Positions 28,275-37,550 of a DNA stretch of 64,000 nucleotides are shown in pieces (the first letter of the stretch is position 1; every line of letters starts with the position of its first letter). The stretch covers positions 62,001 to 126,000 of the forward strand of contig NZ_FOSV01000002.1 of the NCBI RefSeq assembly GCF_900114375.1. Reading direction: 5' to 3'. This DNA is from Methylorubrum salsuginis. Its GTDB lineage: Bacteria > Pseudomonadota > Alphaproteobacteria > Rhizobiales > Beijerinckiaceae. The notes below the pieces were generated by a model that saw nothing but the letters and a program-made list of their open reading frames with translations, was not told the origin of the DNA and made no database searches. The translations under genes and the position numbers were made by a program.

Positions 28275-28828
28275 CACCGATCGGTTCGATTGAAGACTCG
28301 CCGATTTGCGTGCGAGCAGCAGATCTGCCTCGATGTGGCTCGATATTCAGTCCCTTGGTGTGGTGGTACGCCTGAGACCCCATAGAGGGATGCGCTACGA
28401 CCAGATCCTTCACGGCAGCGCCCGGAATACGGCACGGCACGAAAAAAGGGCGGCGCTCCGAAGAGGCCGCCTGAAGTCCTTGGGTCTCGAAACCTCCGGG
28501 TGTCGGCGAGCCGGAACCGGATTGACGCCCGAGGGCTGGGGAGCTCGGGTTTCAGGCGCCACCCCGGGGACGCGCCGACGAGGTTTCAGGTCACACATGA
28601 TCGTGTTCAGGTGACCTTGGCAAGGCGAGATCGCGGCGAGACCGTGGCCGGCTCCTCCGACGGTGCGGCCGCGCACATGATGTATTCATTTCGGTTGCGC
28701 GGCCGCCCGGAAAGCGATCCGGCCATGCATGGCCGGCGAACCACCTTGTCGGCATGGACCCGGCGGCCCATCATTCCCTTGAAACGAACCGGCGGCCCGT
28801 CCGGCGGCCGATGCGCCAGGGAGCGACG
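28275..28828. other. 554-base intergenic region without a recognised gene
   Basis: No convincing coding frame is seen. The first 100 bases are less GC-rich. Three related words, GTTTCAGG at 28549, GTTTCAGG at 28583 and GTTCAGG at 28605, are followed by CGCCACC, TCACAC and TGACC respectively, and GGTCAC (28589) pairs with GTGACC (28611). An A/G-rich run (CACGAAAAAAGGGCGGCGC) lies near 28439. This could be a long leader or small RNA ahead of the DUF2794 gene, but I cannot assign one. AGGGAGCG just before 28829 is a strong ribosome site. Confidence 0.4.
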
Positions 28829-29188
28829 ATGAGCGAGGGCCAGAGCGCCGAGCCGCGGGATTCGCAGGTGATCCCGTTCCCGTCCACCACCACACCCCAG
28901 GTCGCCTTCCAGCGCGACGAATTGCGGATTCTGTTCAATCTCTACGGACGCCGTGTGGCGGAAGGGGAGTGGCGCGACTACGCGCTGGATTTCCGCCGCG
29001 ACAAGGCGGTGTTCTCGATCTACCGCCGCACCTCCGAGATGCCGCTCTACCGGGTCGAGAAGGATCCGAAGCTCGCCCGCCGCCAGGGCGCCTATGCGGT
29101 GATCGCGGCGAGCGGCCTCGTGATGAAGCGCGGTCACGACCTCGCCCGCGTCCTCGGCGTGCTCGAAGGCCCGCTGAAGGCGGTGTAG
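28829..29188 (+). CDS. DUF2794 protein
   Basis: 119 residues. The ATG at 28829, seven bases after AGGGAGCG, is preferred to the one at 28754. The core VAFQRDELRILFNLYGRRVAEGEWRDYALDFRRDKAVFSIYRRTSEMPLYRVEKDPKLARRQGAYAVI.. matches the alphaproteobacteria-restricted DUF2794 family closely in its RVEKDPKLARRQGAY stretch. The function is unknown and there is no export signal. It stands alone after a long untranslated spacer. Family A and B repeats follow directly. Confidence 0.87.
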   Translation: MSEGQSAEPRDSQVIPFPSTTTPQVAFQRDELRILFNLYGRRVAEGEWRDYALDFRRDKAVFSIYRRTSEMPLYRVEKDPKLARRQGAYAVIAASGLVMKRGHDLARVLGVLEGPLKAV

Positions 29189-29199
29189 ATTCTTGTGCC

Positions 29200-29244
29200 G
29201 CATCGGCTTTTCCGAAAGCCGGCTCCCACCTTTCGGGCCGATGC
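29200..29244. repeat. Repeat family A, copy 4
   Basis: Outer GCATCGGC / GCCGATGC ends and inner CCGAAAG / CTTTCGG arms. Relative to the other copies both outer arms carry the compensating change GTC to GGC and GAC to GCC, which keeps the base pairing. It starts 12 bases after the DUF2794 stop and abuts a family B element. Confidence 0.8.
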
Positions 29245-29246
29245 TA

Positions 29247-29327
29247 AGTGTCTCTCACAAAACTCCCGCCGCGCCGTCGCGCCCGGAGAGGACACCGGCT
29301 GTGAACGGGAGTTATGTGAGGCACTCT
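29247..29327. repeat. Repeat family B, copy 1 (81 bases)
   Basis: Begins AGTGTCTCTCACAAAACTCCC and ends GGGAGTTATGTGAGGCACTCT (both written here without their neighbours); the ends are imperfect inverted repeats of each other. An element of exactly the same length, about 88 percent identical by eye, lies at 56810-56890. Size and structure suggest a mobile or formerly mobile palindromic element without coding capacity. Confidence 0.75.
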
Positions 29328-29332
29328 AAGTC

Positions 29333-29384
29333 CCGGGATTCCGAAGGGATCATCCCTTCGGCGGGGTGCGGGGCAGAGCCCCGC
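29333..29384 (-). terminator. Repeat family E, copy 1, at the 3' end of eda
   Basis: Contains two short hairpins (GAAGGGAT-CATCCCTTC and GCGGGG..CCCCGC types). In reverse orientation it resembles the element at 44543-44595. Both copies lie directly downstream of a minus-strand gene (eda here, ptsH there), so a transcription-terminating role is plausible. Confidence 0.5.
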
Positions 29385-29393
29385 TTGTGATCC

Positions 29394-30011
29394 TTACGCC
29401 TTCCGGAGTTGCCCTGCGGCCTGAGCCAGACGCCGGATCGCGCCGGGATCGGGCTTGCCCGCGGGCACGACCCAGCTTCCGCCGACGCAGAGCACGGAAG
29501 GGTGGGCGAGCCAGTCCGGGGCGGTGGCCTCGGTGATGCCCCCTGTCGGACAGAAGCGGACCTGATGGAACGGGGCGGCCAGCGCCTTGAGCGCCTTGAG
29601 CCCGCCCGCGGCCTCAGCCGGGAAGAACTTGAAGCGGTCGAGCCCGTGGTCGAGGCCGCGCATGATGTCGGCCGAGGTCGCCACGCCCGGCAGGTAGGGC
29701 ACGCCGGAGGCCAGCGCCGCTTCCGTGAGCGGCGCGGTGAGGCCGGGGCTGACGATGAACTTCGCGCCCGCGCCGATGGCGGCGTCGAGGTCGCGGGCGT
29801 TCAGCACGGTGCCGGCGCCGACGACGGCGCCCTCGACCGAGGACATCGCCCGGATCACGTCCAAAGCCGCGGGGGTGCGCAGGGTGACCTCCAGGGCGGT
29901 AAGGCTGCCGGAGACCAGGGCCTCGGCCATCGGCACGGCGTCGGCCGCGTCCTCGACGACGAGGACGGGAATGACGGGGACGGAGCGCATCAGCGCGTCG
30001 ATGGTGCTCAT
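29394..30011 (-). CDS. eda: 2-keto-3-deoxy-6-phosphogluconate aldolase
   Basis: Class I aldolase splitting KDPG into pyruvate and glyceraldehyde 3-phosphate, the last step of the Entner-Doudoroff pathway. 205 residues from ATG 30011. The Schiff-base lysine is Lys128 in [10 protein letters not shown], and the catalytic glutamate is Glu41 in [21 protein letters not shown] and PTGGI complete the (beta/alpha)8 phosphate and substrate sites. It starts 23 bases after edd, so the two form an operon. Confidence 0.96.
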   Translation of the reverse strand: MSTIDALMRSVPVIPVLVVEDAADAVPMAEALVSGSLTALEVTLRTPAALDVIRAMSSVEGAVVGAGTVLNARDLDAAIGAGAKFIVSPGLTAPLTEAALASGVPYLPGVATSADIMRGLDHGLDRFKFFPAEAAGGLKALKALAAPFHQVRFCPTGGITEATAPDWLAHPSVLCVGGSWVVPAGKPDPGAIRRLAQAAGQLRKA

Positions 30012-30034
30012 GTCGGTGTCTCTCGCTTCCCTCG

Positions 30035-31864
30035 TCAGAGGCCCGCGGCGGCCAGCATCGCAGAGCCACCACGTTCGGCGTCGTCGGCGCCCTGGCGCAT
30101 GAACGCAAACAATTCCCGGCCGGTGCCGAGGCCGTCGGGAGGCCGGCTCGCGTCCTCGCGGGCCTCCCACTCGGCCGGATCGACCAGCACCTCCAGCACG
30201 CCGTCTTCCGCCGAGAGGCGGATCACGTCGCCGTCGCGGATGCGGCCGATGGGGCCGCCGCCGACGGCTTCCGGGCTCAGATGGATCGCGGCCGGCACCT
30301 TGCCGGAGGCGCCGGACATCCGCCCGTCGGTGACCAGCGCGACCTTGTGGCCGCGGTCCTGCAGCACGCCGAGCGGCGGGGTGAGCTTGTGCAGTTCCGG
30401 CATGCCGTTGGCCCGGGGGCCCTGGAAGCGGACCACCACCACCACGTCCCCATCGAGTTCCCCCGCCTTGAAGGCCGCGATGACGTCGTCCTGATCGGAG
30501 AAGACGCGGGCGGGGGCTTGAATCGTGCGCCGCTGCGGCTCGACCGCGCTGGTCTTGAAGGTGGCGCGTCCGAGGTTGCCCTTCACCAGCCGCATCCCGC
30601 CATCGGGCTGGAACGGATTGGCGGGTGGGCGCAGCATCGTGTCGTCCAGGGGCTCGGCGGGCGCGTCCTCGAAGGTGAGGCTGTCGTCCTCGCCCGTGAG
30701 CTTGGGGTCGCGGGCGTGATCGCGCAGGCGCGTGCCGGCGACCGTCAGGAGGTCGTCGTGCAGGAGGCCGGCATCGATCAGCGCGGCGATGACGTAGGAC
30801 ATGCCGCCCGCCGCGTGGAAGTGGTTCACGTCGCCCGCGCCGTTCGGGTAGACGCGGGCGATCAGCGGCACGACGCCCGAGAGCCGGTCGAAATCCTCCC
30901 AATCGACGACGATGCCGGCGGCGCGCGCCATGGCCGGGATATGGATCGCGTGATTGGTCGAGCCGCCGGTGGCCAGCAGGCCGACGATGGCGTTGACGAT
31001 CGCCTTCTCGTCGATGCAGCGCCCGAGCGGGCGGTAATCGTTGCCGCTCCAGCCGATCTCGGTGAGCCGGTGGATCGCCGAGCGGGTCACGGCCTGGCGC
31101 AGGCGCGTGCCGGGATTGATGAAGGAGGCGCCGGGCATGTGCAGGCCCATCACGTCCATCATCATCTGGTTGGAGTTCGCCGTACCGTAGAAGGTGCAGG
31201 TGCCGGCGCCGTGGTAGGAGGCGGACTCGCTCTCCAGCAGTTCCTTGCGGCCGACCTTGCCCTCGGCGAAGAGCTGGCGGATGCGCTGCTTTTCCTTGTT
31301 GGCCAGCCCCGACGGCATCGGGCCGGCGGGAATCAGGATCATCGGCAGATGGCCGAAGCGCAGGGCCCCGATGATGAGGCCCGGAACGATCTTGTCGCAA
31401 ATCCCTAACAGCGCCGCGCCCTCGAACATGCCGTGGCTCAAGGCGACGGCGGTCGACAATGCGATGGTGTCGCGGGAGAACAGCGACAGTTCCATGCCGC
31501 GCTGGCCTTGCGTGACGCCGTCGCACATGGCCGGCGTGCCGCCCGCGACCTGCGCGGTGGCGCCGACCTCGCGGGCGAAAATCTTGATCTGCTCGGGGTA
31601 GCGCCCGTAGGGCTGATGCGCCGAGAGCATGTCGTTGTAGGCGGTGACGATGCCGATGTTCATGGCGCGCCCGGCGATGATCGCCGACTTGTCCTCGCCC
31701 GACGCCGCGAAGCCGTGGGCGAGGTTGCCGCAGGCGAGCTTGGGGCGGTGGACGCCGGCCTCGCGCTCGCGCTCGATCAGGTCGAGATAGGCGCGGCGGC
31801 TGTCGCGGGAGCGGGCGATCACCCGCTCGGTGACCGCGGCGACCTCGGGATGAAGCTCCGGCAT
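30035..31864 (-). CDS. edd: 6-phosphogluconate dehydratase
   Basis: Iron-sulfur dehydratase that converts 6-phosphogluconate to KDPG in the Entner-Doudoroff pathway. 609 residues, the usual length, and it belongs to the IlvD/Edd family. Expected features are [18 protein letters not shown] near residue 72, [26 protein letters not shown] (first cluster cysteine) and [18 protein letters not shown] (second). [23 protein letters not shown] and the C-terminal [23 protein letters not shown] are also present. Edd is preferred over dihydroxy-acid dehydratase because of [11 protein letters not shown] and the adjoining eda. Upstream is a strong hairpin ending the LOV kinase gene. Confidence 0.96.
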   Translation of the reverse strand: MPELHPEVAAVTERVIARSRDSRRAYLDLIEREREAGVHRPKLACGNLAHGFAASGEDKSAIIAGRAMNIGIVTAYNDMLSAHQPYGRYPEQIKIFAREVGATAQVAGGTPAMCDGVTQGQRGMELSLFSRDTIALSTAVALSHGMFEGAALLGICDKIVPGLIIGALRFGHLPMILIPAGPMPSGLANKEKQRIRQLFAEGKVGRKELLESESASYHGAGTCTFYGTANSNQMMMDVMGLHMPGASFINPGTRLRQAVTRSAIHRLTEIGWSGNDYRPLGRCIDEKAIVNAIVGLLATGGSTNHAIHIPAMARAAGIVVDWEDFDRLSGVVPLIARVYPNGAGDVNHFHAAGGMSYVIAALIDAGLLHDDLLTVAGTRLRDHARDPKLTGEDDSLTFEDAPAEPLDDTMLRPPANPFQPDGGMRLVKGNLGRATFKTSAVEPQRRTIQAPARVFSDQDDVIAAFKAGELDGDVVVVVRFQGPRANGMPELHKLTPPLGVLQDRGHKVALVTDGRMSGASGKVPAAIHLSPEAVGGGPIGRIRDGDVIRLSAEDGVLEVLVDPAEWEAREDASRPPDGLGTGRELFAFMRQGADDAERGGSAMLAAAGL

Positions 31865-32063
31865 GGCGGATCAAGCCTCGTTCGTTTCGCGAGACACCGC
31901 GGAAACGGCGCCCGGCTCGCCCGTCCTTACCATGGAGCGGTTCGAAACGGGATCGCGGCCGATGGACCGATCGGGCCGGCTGTCACCGTGCCTCAGACCC
32001 AATCCGGTTGCTCCCTTCGGGATGGCGGATTTGGGCTTCGCTCAAGGGCCGCGCGGGCTTGCC

Positions 32064-32099
32064 GATACGGTCCCGCTTGATTCGAGCGGGGACCGTATC
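32064..32099 (-). terminator. Hairpin overlapping the stop codon of the LOV kinase gene
   Basis: GATACGGTCCCGCT and AGCGGGGACCGTATC form a 14-bp stem with one bulged G and a seven-base loop. The right arm contains part of the kinase stop codon. It separates the kinase gene from the edd-eda operon on the same strand, in a 233-base spacer that otherwise shows no gene and probably holds the edd promoter. Confidence 0.6.
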
Positions 32100-33675
32100 A
32101 ATCCGGCAGCGGCGCCTCGACGGTGAAGACCAGGCCGCGGGGGCGGTAGTCGATGGCGGCGCGACCGCCGAACTCGGCGGCGAGCACGCGCTCGATCATG
32201 CGGGTGCCGAAGCCGACCCGGCTCGGCTTCTCCACCGGCGGGCCGTCGAGCTCCTCCCAGCGCAGGCGCAGCAGGGCCGGCGACGCGCCCTGGCCGTCGG
32301 CGAAATCCTGGGTCGGCCGGGTGCCGGGGCGCTTGCCGTCGACTTCCCAATTGAGGATCACCTTGCCGGAATCGTTGGAGAGGCCGCCGTATTTCGAGGC
32401 GTTGGTGGCGAGTTCGTGGAGCGCCATCACCACGGCGAGCGTCAGGCGCGGCGACAGGCGCACCTCCGGCCCGCCGACCCGGATGCGGCCGCGCGGGCTG
32501 ACCCGGAACGGGCTCAGCGCAGTCTCGACCGCCTCGGCCAGCGTCGCGCCGACATCGCTCTCGGAGGTGAGGATGTCGTGGGCGTTCGCCAGAGAGTTGA
32601 GGCGGGCGTCGAGCGTCTTCTGCGCGTCCTGGATCGAGGCGGCGTTGCGAAGCGTCTGGTGGGCGATCGACTGCACGGTCGCGATCGAGTTCTTGACCCG
32701 GTGCTTCATCTCGGCGGCGAGCAAGGCGCGCTGCTCGTCGGCGCGCTTGCGCTCGGTCACGTCGAGCGAGATGCCGGCCATGGAGAGCGGCGCGCCGTCG
32801 GCCCGGTAATAGGCCCGGCCGCGCAGCTGCACCCAGCGGACCTCGCCGCCCTGCGCGGTGACGCGATGCTCGACGTCGTAATCGCTGCGCCGATCGATGG
32901 CGGCCTGCATCGCGGCCTCCAGCTTCGGGCGGTCCTCCGCCACCACGGCGGCGACGAGGTCGTCATAGGTGAAGGGCTCGCCCGGCGGGCGGCCGAAATT
33001 GAGCTTGCACAGCTCCGAGGCCACCAGGCGGCGATCCCCGAGATCGAGGCTCCAGGCGCCGAGGCGGCCGGCGGCGAGCATGAAGTGCAGGCGGCTCTCG
33101 CTGCGGTTCAGGTCGTCGTTGCGGCGCTCGACCTCCTGCTCCAGGGCGTCGCGGTCGCGCTGGAGCCGCACCAGCCGGTCGCGCTCCAGCGTCACGTCGA
33201 ACTGCGAGGCGAAGAAGTAGGTAAGCTGCCCGTCGGAATCGAAGACCGGCGAGATCAGCAGCCGGTTCCAGAAGATTTCGCCGCTCTTCTTGTGATTCTG
33301 AAGGTCGATCTCGATCGGAATACGGCGCTCGATGGCGTCGCGGATCTTCGCCACGTCCTCGCGGTTCGTCTCCGGCCCCTGCAGGAAGCGGCAGTTGCGG
33401 CCGAGGATTTCCTCGCGGCTGTAGCCCGTGAGCTTCGAGAAGGAATCGTTGACGAAGACGATCGGGTTGTCGGGCTGGCTCGGATCGGTGATCAGCATCG
33501 GCATCCGGGTCGCCCGCACGGCGGCGGCGAAAGGATCGTTGCTCTTGGAGACGCGGTGTAATTCCGCGTCGATCCGGTCGTGCTCCTGGCGGCTGGTCAC
33601 GGTCAGCGTTGTCCCGACGATTCCTCGAGGCAGTCCGAACAGGCGGCCCCCACGCCTTCCGGACGGGCAGCCCAT
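32098..33675 (-). CDS. LOV-PAS HWE-family sensor histidine kinase (putative blue-light receptor)
   Basis: Soluble 525-residue sensor kinase. An N-terminal LOV domain (about 48-165) carries GRNCRFLQ with the photoreactive Cys95, flavin-contacting asparagines in NHKKSGEIFWNRLL, and the ASQFDVT glutamine at 158. A coiled linker and a second PAS-like domain (about 195-308, ending SLDVTERK) follow. The kinase has the phosphoacceptor His325 in EMKHRVKNS, the N-box ALHELATNASKYG (His420, Asn425) and the WEE motif at 473-475, all HWE hallmarks. Known relatives such as Brucella LOV-HK use light to control the general stress response. No response regulator is adjacent. GTG 33600 is an alternative start. 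Confidence 0.92.
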   Translation of the reverse strand: MGCPSGRRGGRLFGLPRGIVGTTLTVTSRQEHDRIDAELHRVSKSNDPFAAAVRATRMPMLITDPSQPDNPIVFVNDSFSKLTGYSREEILGRNCRFLQGPETNREDVAKIRDAIERRIPIEIDLQNHKKSGEIFWNRLLISPVFDSDGQLTYFFASQFDVTLERDRLVRLQRDRDALEQEVERRNDDLNRSESRLHFMLAAGRLGAWSLDLGDRRLVASELCKLNFGRPPGEPFTYDDLVAAVVAEDRPKLEAAMQAAIDRRSDYDVEHRVTAQGGEVRWVQLRGRAYYRADGAPLSMAGISLDVTERKRADEQRALLAAEMKHRVKNSIATVQSIAHQTLRNAASIQDAQKTLDARLNSLANAHDILTSESDVGATLAEAVETALSPFRVSPRGRIRVGGPEVRLSPRLTLAVVMALHELATNASKYGGLSNDSGKVILNWEVDGKRPGTRPTQDFADGQGASPALLRLRWEELDGPPVEKPSRVGFGTRMIERVLAAEFGGRAAIDYRPRGLVFTVEAPLPD

Positions 33676-33726
33676 ATCATTTCAGGCGCTACAATCGCAT
33701 CACAGACGCGAGAGCGCTACCGCCCG

Positions 33727-35274
33727 TCACCCCTTCGCGGCCCCGGCGTAGAGCCCGGCATGGGTGTCGCGCAAGACGTTCTTCTGCACCTTGCCCATGG
33801 CGTTGCGGGGCAGATCCTCGGCGAACAGCACGCGCTTGGGGCACTTGTACTTGGCGAGCCGCTCCTCCAGCGCCGCGAGGATGCCGGCCTCGTCGGGGGC
33901 GTTCTCGCCCGCCACCACGACGGCGGTGACGCCCTCGCCGAAATCCGGATGCGCCAGCCCGATCACCGCCGATTCGACGACGCCCGGCAGCGCGTCGATC
34001 TCGGTCTCGATCTCCTTGGGGTAGACGTTGTAGCCGCCGGTGATGATGAGGTCCTTGCCGCGGCCGACGATGTGGACGTAGCCGTCGCGGTCCACCTTGC
34101 CGAGATCGCCGGTGACGAAGAAGCCGTCGACCTTGAACTCGGCCGCGGTCTTCTCCGGCATGCGCCAGTAGCCCTGGAACACGTTGGGCCCCTTCACCTC
34201 GATCATGCCGACCTCCTCGGGGCCGAGGGGGGCGCCGGTCTCGGGATCGACCACCCTCAACGAGACGCCCGGCAGCGGGAAGCCGACCGTGCCGGCCCGG
34301 CGCGCGCCCTCGTAGGGGTTCGAGGTGTTCATGTTGGTCTCGGTCATGCCGTAGCGCTCGAGGATCGCGTGGCCGGTGGCTTGCGACCATTCGCGGTGCG
34401 TCTCGGCGAGCAGCGGTGCCGAGCCCGAGACGAACAGGCGGATGTTCGCCGTGGCCTCGCGGGTCAGGCCCGGCTCCTTGAGCAGGCGGGTGTAGAAGGT
34501 CGGCACGCCCATCATCGCGGTCGCCCGCGGCATCAGCTCCAGGATCCTCCGCGCGTCGAGGCGGGGGAGGAACAGCATGGTGCCGCCGGTGGCGAGCACG
34601 ATGTTGGTCGCCACGAACAGGCCGTGGGTGTGGAACACCGGCAGCGCGTGGATCAGCACGTCGCGGTCGGTGAAGTGCCAGTACCCTGCAAGCGTCAGCG
34701 CGTTGGAGACGAGGTTGTCGTGGCTCAGCATGGCGCCCTTCGAGCGCCCGGTCGTGCCCGAGGTGTAGAGGATCGCGGCCAGATCGTCGGGCCCGCGGGC
34801 CCTGTCGGCGAAGTCGGTGGAGGCCGCGTCGGCTGCCTCCGCCATGCTGCCGCGCCCGTCGCCGCCGAGGGTGCGGACCTGTGCGACGCCGGCTTCACGG
34901 GCGATGGCGGAAAGGTCCGTTTCGCGGGCGGGATCGCAGACGAAGAGGGCGGGCTCGGCGTCGCCGAGGAAATAGGCGATCTCAGGCCCGGTATAGGCGG
35001 TGTTGAGCGGCAGGAAGACCGCGCCGGCCCGCACCGCGCCGAGATAGAGGAAGATGACTTGCGCGCTCTTCTCGACCTGGACCGCGACCCGGTCGCCGGG
35101 CCTCACGCCGAGGCGGGTCAGGGCGTCGGCATAGGCCGCGGAGCGGGCGAGGAGGTCGGCATAGCTGTATCGTGTGCCGTCCGGCACGGATTCGATGAAG
35201 GTGCGCCCGCCCGGATCGGCCGGGAGATGGGCGCGCACGAGATCGAACAGGTGGTTGCCGGCTGCCTCGGCCAT
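33727..35274 (-). CDS. matB: Malonyl-CoA synthetase-like acyl-CoA ligase
   Basis: ANL-superfamily ligase of 515 residues from ATG 35274, preceded by GGGAGACG. The ATP loop is LYTSGTTGRSKGA, the core motif is RYGMTETNMNTSNPYEGARRAGTVG, and the hinge region is FVTGDLGKVDRDGYVHIVGRGKDLI. The catalytic lysine lies near the end in NAMGKVQKN. The RYGMTETNMN..NPYEGARRAG stretch is that of malonate-specific MatB rather than acetyl- or long-chain ligases; methylmalonate may also be used. matA and matC are not adjacent, so it may serve malonate recycling or C3 metabolism alone. Confidence 0.87.
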   Translation of the reverse strand: MAEAAGNHLFDLVRAHLPADPGGRTFIESVPDGTRYSYADLLARSAAYADALTRLGVRPGDRVAVQVEKSAQVIFLYLGAVRAGAVFLPLNTAYTGPEIAYFLGDAEPALFVCDPARETDLSAIAREAGVAQVRTLGGDGRGSMAEAADAASTDFADRARGPDDLAAILYTSGTTGRSKGAMLSHDNLVSNALTLAGYWHFTDRDVLIHALPVFHTHGLFVATNIVLATGGTMLFLPRLDARRILELMPRATAMMGVPTFYTRLLKEPGLTREATANIRLFVSGSAPLLAETHREWSQATGHAILERYGMTETNMNTSNPYEGARRAGTVGFPLPGVSLRVVDPETGAPLGPEEVGMIEVKGPNVFQGYWRMPEKTAAEFKVDGFFVTGDLGKVDRDGYVHIVGRGKDLIITGGYNVYPKEIETEIDALPGVVESAVIGLAHPDFGEGVTAVVVAGENAPDEAGILAALEERLAKYKCPKRVLFAEDLPRNAMGKVQKNVLRDTHAGLYAGAAKG

Positions 35275-35370
35275 CGCGTCTCGTCTCCCGCCCCGTCCCG
35301 AATTCTTTTGCTCGGTGACCGCATTGGCGCAGGGCGGCGCTCCGTTCAAGCGGAGCAGGAGCGGGACGGT

Positions 35371-35832
35371 TCAGTCTTTCGGGATACGCCCCACCGAGCA
35401 GAGGGTGCGCAACGCCCCCGCGCTGTCGGTGTAGCAGCTCGCCGACCAGCCGTTCTGCTGGATGAAGGACTTGCGCCCCTCGCGCACAGCCGTCTCGTAG
35501 GCCCGCGCCAGGATCGGCCCGATCACGCCCGCCGGCTCGCCGATCACCAGTTCGGACGCGATCGTTAGCTCGCGGAAATAGGTGGCGGACGGGGAGGGTT
35601 CGCCGGAGGAGGCCTGGACGATGGGCTGCGCCCGGCAGGTGAGGTTGAGCGTCACGCCGCTGGCCGCCCGCACGTCGATGCTCGGGCCCATCCGCCGGCC
35701 CGGCTTCTTGGCGCCTGTGGCCTGGGCGATCTGCTGGGCCAGCACATCGCACTCGTCCGCGACGGCGGGGGAGGGGGCGAGCAGCAAGGCCAGGAAGACG
35801 GCCGGAAGGGTGTCGAGGAGCGAGCGGCGCAT
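35371..35832 (-). CDS. Secreted protein of unknown function
   Basis: 153 residues from ATG 35832, which has GAGGGGACC directly upstream; an ATG at 35865 would add 11 residues. A signal peptide (LLDTLPAVFLALLLAPSPAVADE) precedes a mature domain with four cysteines (Cys28, 66, 133, 145), able to form two disulfides. ASCYTDSAGALRTLCSVGRI marks the C-terminal end. The family is not recognised. It probably acts in the periplasm. It is divergent from map and 96 bases upstream of matB on the same strand. Confidence 0.75.
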   Translation of the reverse strand: MRRSLLDTLPAVFLALLLAPSPAVADECDVLAQQIAQATGAKKPGRRMGPSIDVRAASGVTLNLTCRAQPIVQASSGEPSPSATYFRELTIASELVIGEPAGVIGPILARAYETAVREGRKSFIQQNGWSASCYTDSAGALRTLCSVGRIPKD

Positions 35833-35949
35833 GGTCCCCTCTATGCGCGCGTCTTCGAAGTCCATGCAAGGCATCGCGGGTTCGCCGGACGGCACCGGCA
35901 TGGCTATACCCGGCGCTTCGAGCGGGCTGCCGCGATGCGAGGAACCCCC

Positions 35950-36705
35950 ATGACGGTGTCGAGCGAGGACGAGCTGGCGGCCCTGAAGCGGATCGGGCGC
36001 ATCGTCGCCGAGACGCTGGAGGCGATGGGCCGGGCGATCGAGCCCGGCATGACCACCCGCGAACTCGACGAGATCGGCCGCACCTTCCTGGAGGCGGCGG
36101 GGGCACGCTCGGCGCCGGAGGCGGTCTACGGATTTCCCGGCGCCACCTGCATCAGCGTCAACGAGGAAATCGCCCACGGCATTCCGGGCGACCGGCGGAT
36201 CGCGGCGGGCGACCTCGTCAACATCGACGTGTCTGCGGAGATGGACGGCTATTTTTCCGACACCGGGGCCTCCTTCCCCGTGCCCCCGGTGACGCGGGCG
36301 ACGGAGCGGCTGTGCAAGGACGGGCGGCGCGCCCTGTGGACCGGCCTGCGGCAGGTCGGCACCGGCAAGCCCATCGCCGGCATCGGCCGGGCGGTGGGGG
36401 CTTTTGCCGCGAAGAACGGCTACACGCTGGTGCGCAACCTCGCGAGCCACGGGGTCGGCCGGGCGCTGCACGAGGAGCCGACCGAGATCGCGACCTGGCC
36501 CGACGCCTCCGAGCGCCGGATCATGAGCGAGGGGCTGGTGCTCACCGTCGAGCCGTTCCTGTCGCTCGGGGCCGACTTCGCCGAGAACCGCGACGACGAC
36601 CCCTGGACCCTCTACAGCCGCCCGCATGCCCGCACGGTGCAGTACGAGCACACGGTGGTGGCCACCCGCAACGGGCCGCTGATCCTGACGATGGCCGGTC
36701 AGTAG
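35950..36705 (+). CDS. map: Methionine aminopeptidase, type I
   Basis: Removes the initiator methionine from nascent proteins. 251 residues from ATG 35950, preceded by GAGGAAC. All five metal ligands are in place: Asp93 (NIDVSAEMDGYFSDTG), Asp104, His167 (LASHGVGRALHEEP), Glu201 (VEPFLS) and Glu233 (QYEHTVV). Substrate-binding His76 lies in NEEIAHGIPG. It lacks an N-terminal zinc finger, as in bacterial type Ia. The organism may encode a second copy elsewhere, so this could be the auxiliary one; the neighbourhood is not ribosomal. Confidence 0.94.
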   Translation: MTVSSEDELAALKRIGRIVAETLEAMGRAIEPGMTTRELDEIGRTFLEAAGARSAPEAVYGFPGATCISVNEEIAHGIPGDRRIAAGDLVNIDVSAEMDGYFSDTGASFPVPPVTRATERLCKDGRRALWTGLRQVGTGKPIAGIGRAVGAFAAKNGYTLVRNLASHGVGRALHEEPTEIATWPDASERRIMSEGLVLTVEPFLSLGADFAENRDDDPWTLYSRPHARTVQYEHTVVATRNGPLILTMAGQ

Positions 36706-36816
36706 GGCGATCCTACGGGAAAGGTGAGCGGCACCGGGCTTGACCGTCTGGGCCAGCCCGCCGAAACCTTGCCGGCCGCGCCGGAAGACGCGCGGGATGG
36801 CCTGGGAGGGACGAGG

Positions 36817-37512
36817 ATGCCTGCGACCGTGGGACGTTGGCCGTGGCCGATCCTGATGGCGGGGCTGATGCTCGCCGCACCGGCCCTGGCGCAGGAGCCG
36901 GCTCAGGCGCCCGCGCCCCGGACGAAACCGGCTCAAAGCCGCTCGAAGGCGCCGGTCGCGCCGATTCAGGTGTGGGACGCCCGCATCGAGGGCGGCGACC
37001 TGCGGATCTCCGGCAGCATCCGCAAGAGCGGCCAGACCGTGATCCTCGACGACGACATCTCCGTGCTGTCCGACAAGCGCGGGCGCTTCGAGTTCCGCCT
37101 GCCCTACCGTCCGGCGACCTGCATCGCCGTGCTCAAGAGCGGCGAGGACGAGCGCGAGGCGGTGGTCGCCAATTGCGCCCCGGAAGGCCCGCCCGGCAAG
37201 GCCGGCGAGGCCGGGCCGCAGGGGCCCGCGGGGCCGAAGGGCGAGACGGGGGCAAGGGGGGAATCCGGTCCCGCAGGACCGGCGGGCCCGGCCGGGCCCA
37301 AAGGCGAGCAGGGTCCTAAGGGCGAGCAGGGCCCCAAGGGGGATCAGGGTCCGAAGGGCGAGCCCGGCCCGAGAGGTGAGCCGGGAGCCAAAGGGGAACA
37401 GGGGCCCAAGGGTGAGCCGGGCGCCAAGGGTGAGCCGGGCGAGCCGGGGCCGGCCGGTCCCAAGGGAGAACCGGGGCCGAAGGGTGAACCGGGGCCCAAG
37501 GCCGATCAGTGA
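36817..37512 (+). CDS. Secreted collagen-like protein
   Basis: 231 residues from ATG 36817 (strong GGGAGGGACGAGG site; the GTG at 36724 is less likely). A signal peptide ends near PALAQEP. A small globular domain (about 45-120) follows with [15 protein letters not shown] and [24 protein letters not shown], holding two cysteines. Residues 124-228 are 35 uninterrupted G-X-Y triplets rich in GPK, GEP and GEQ, able to form a collagen triple helix, and the protein ends ADQ. The charged K/E pairs at X and Y are those that stabilise bacterial collagens without hydroxyproline. There is no sortase or obvious anchor, so secretion into or beyond the periplasm is uncertain. Confidence 0.88.
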   Translation: MPATVGRWPWPILMAGLMLAAPALAQEPAQAPAPRTKPAQSRSKAPVAPIQVWDARIEGGDLRISGSIRKSGQTVILDDDISVLSDKRGRFEFRLPYRPATCIAVLKSGEDEREAVVANCAPEGPPGKAGEAGPQGPAGPKGETGARGESGPAGPAGPAGPKGEQGPKGEQGPKGDQGPKGEPGPRGEPGAKGEQGPKGEPGAKGEPGEPGPAGPKGEPGPKGEPGPKADQ

Positions 37513-37550
37513 ACCGCCCCTGAGGCGGGGTCGCCGGACAAGGCGAGCCC

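Noticed and set aside
26289..28277. Long minus-strand open frame opposite kup
   Set aside because: Kup motifs are intact on the plus strand; the reverse reading is Arg/His/Asp-rich without domains.
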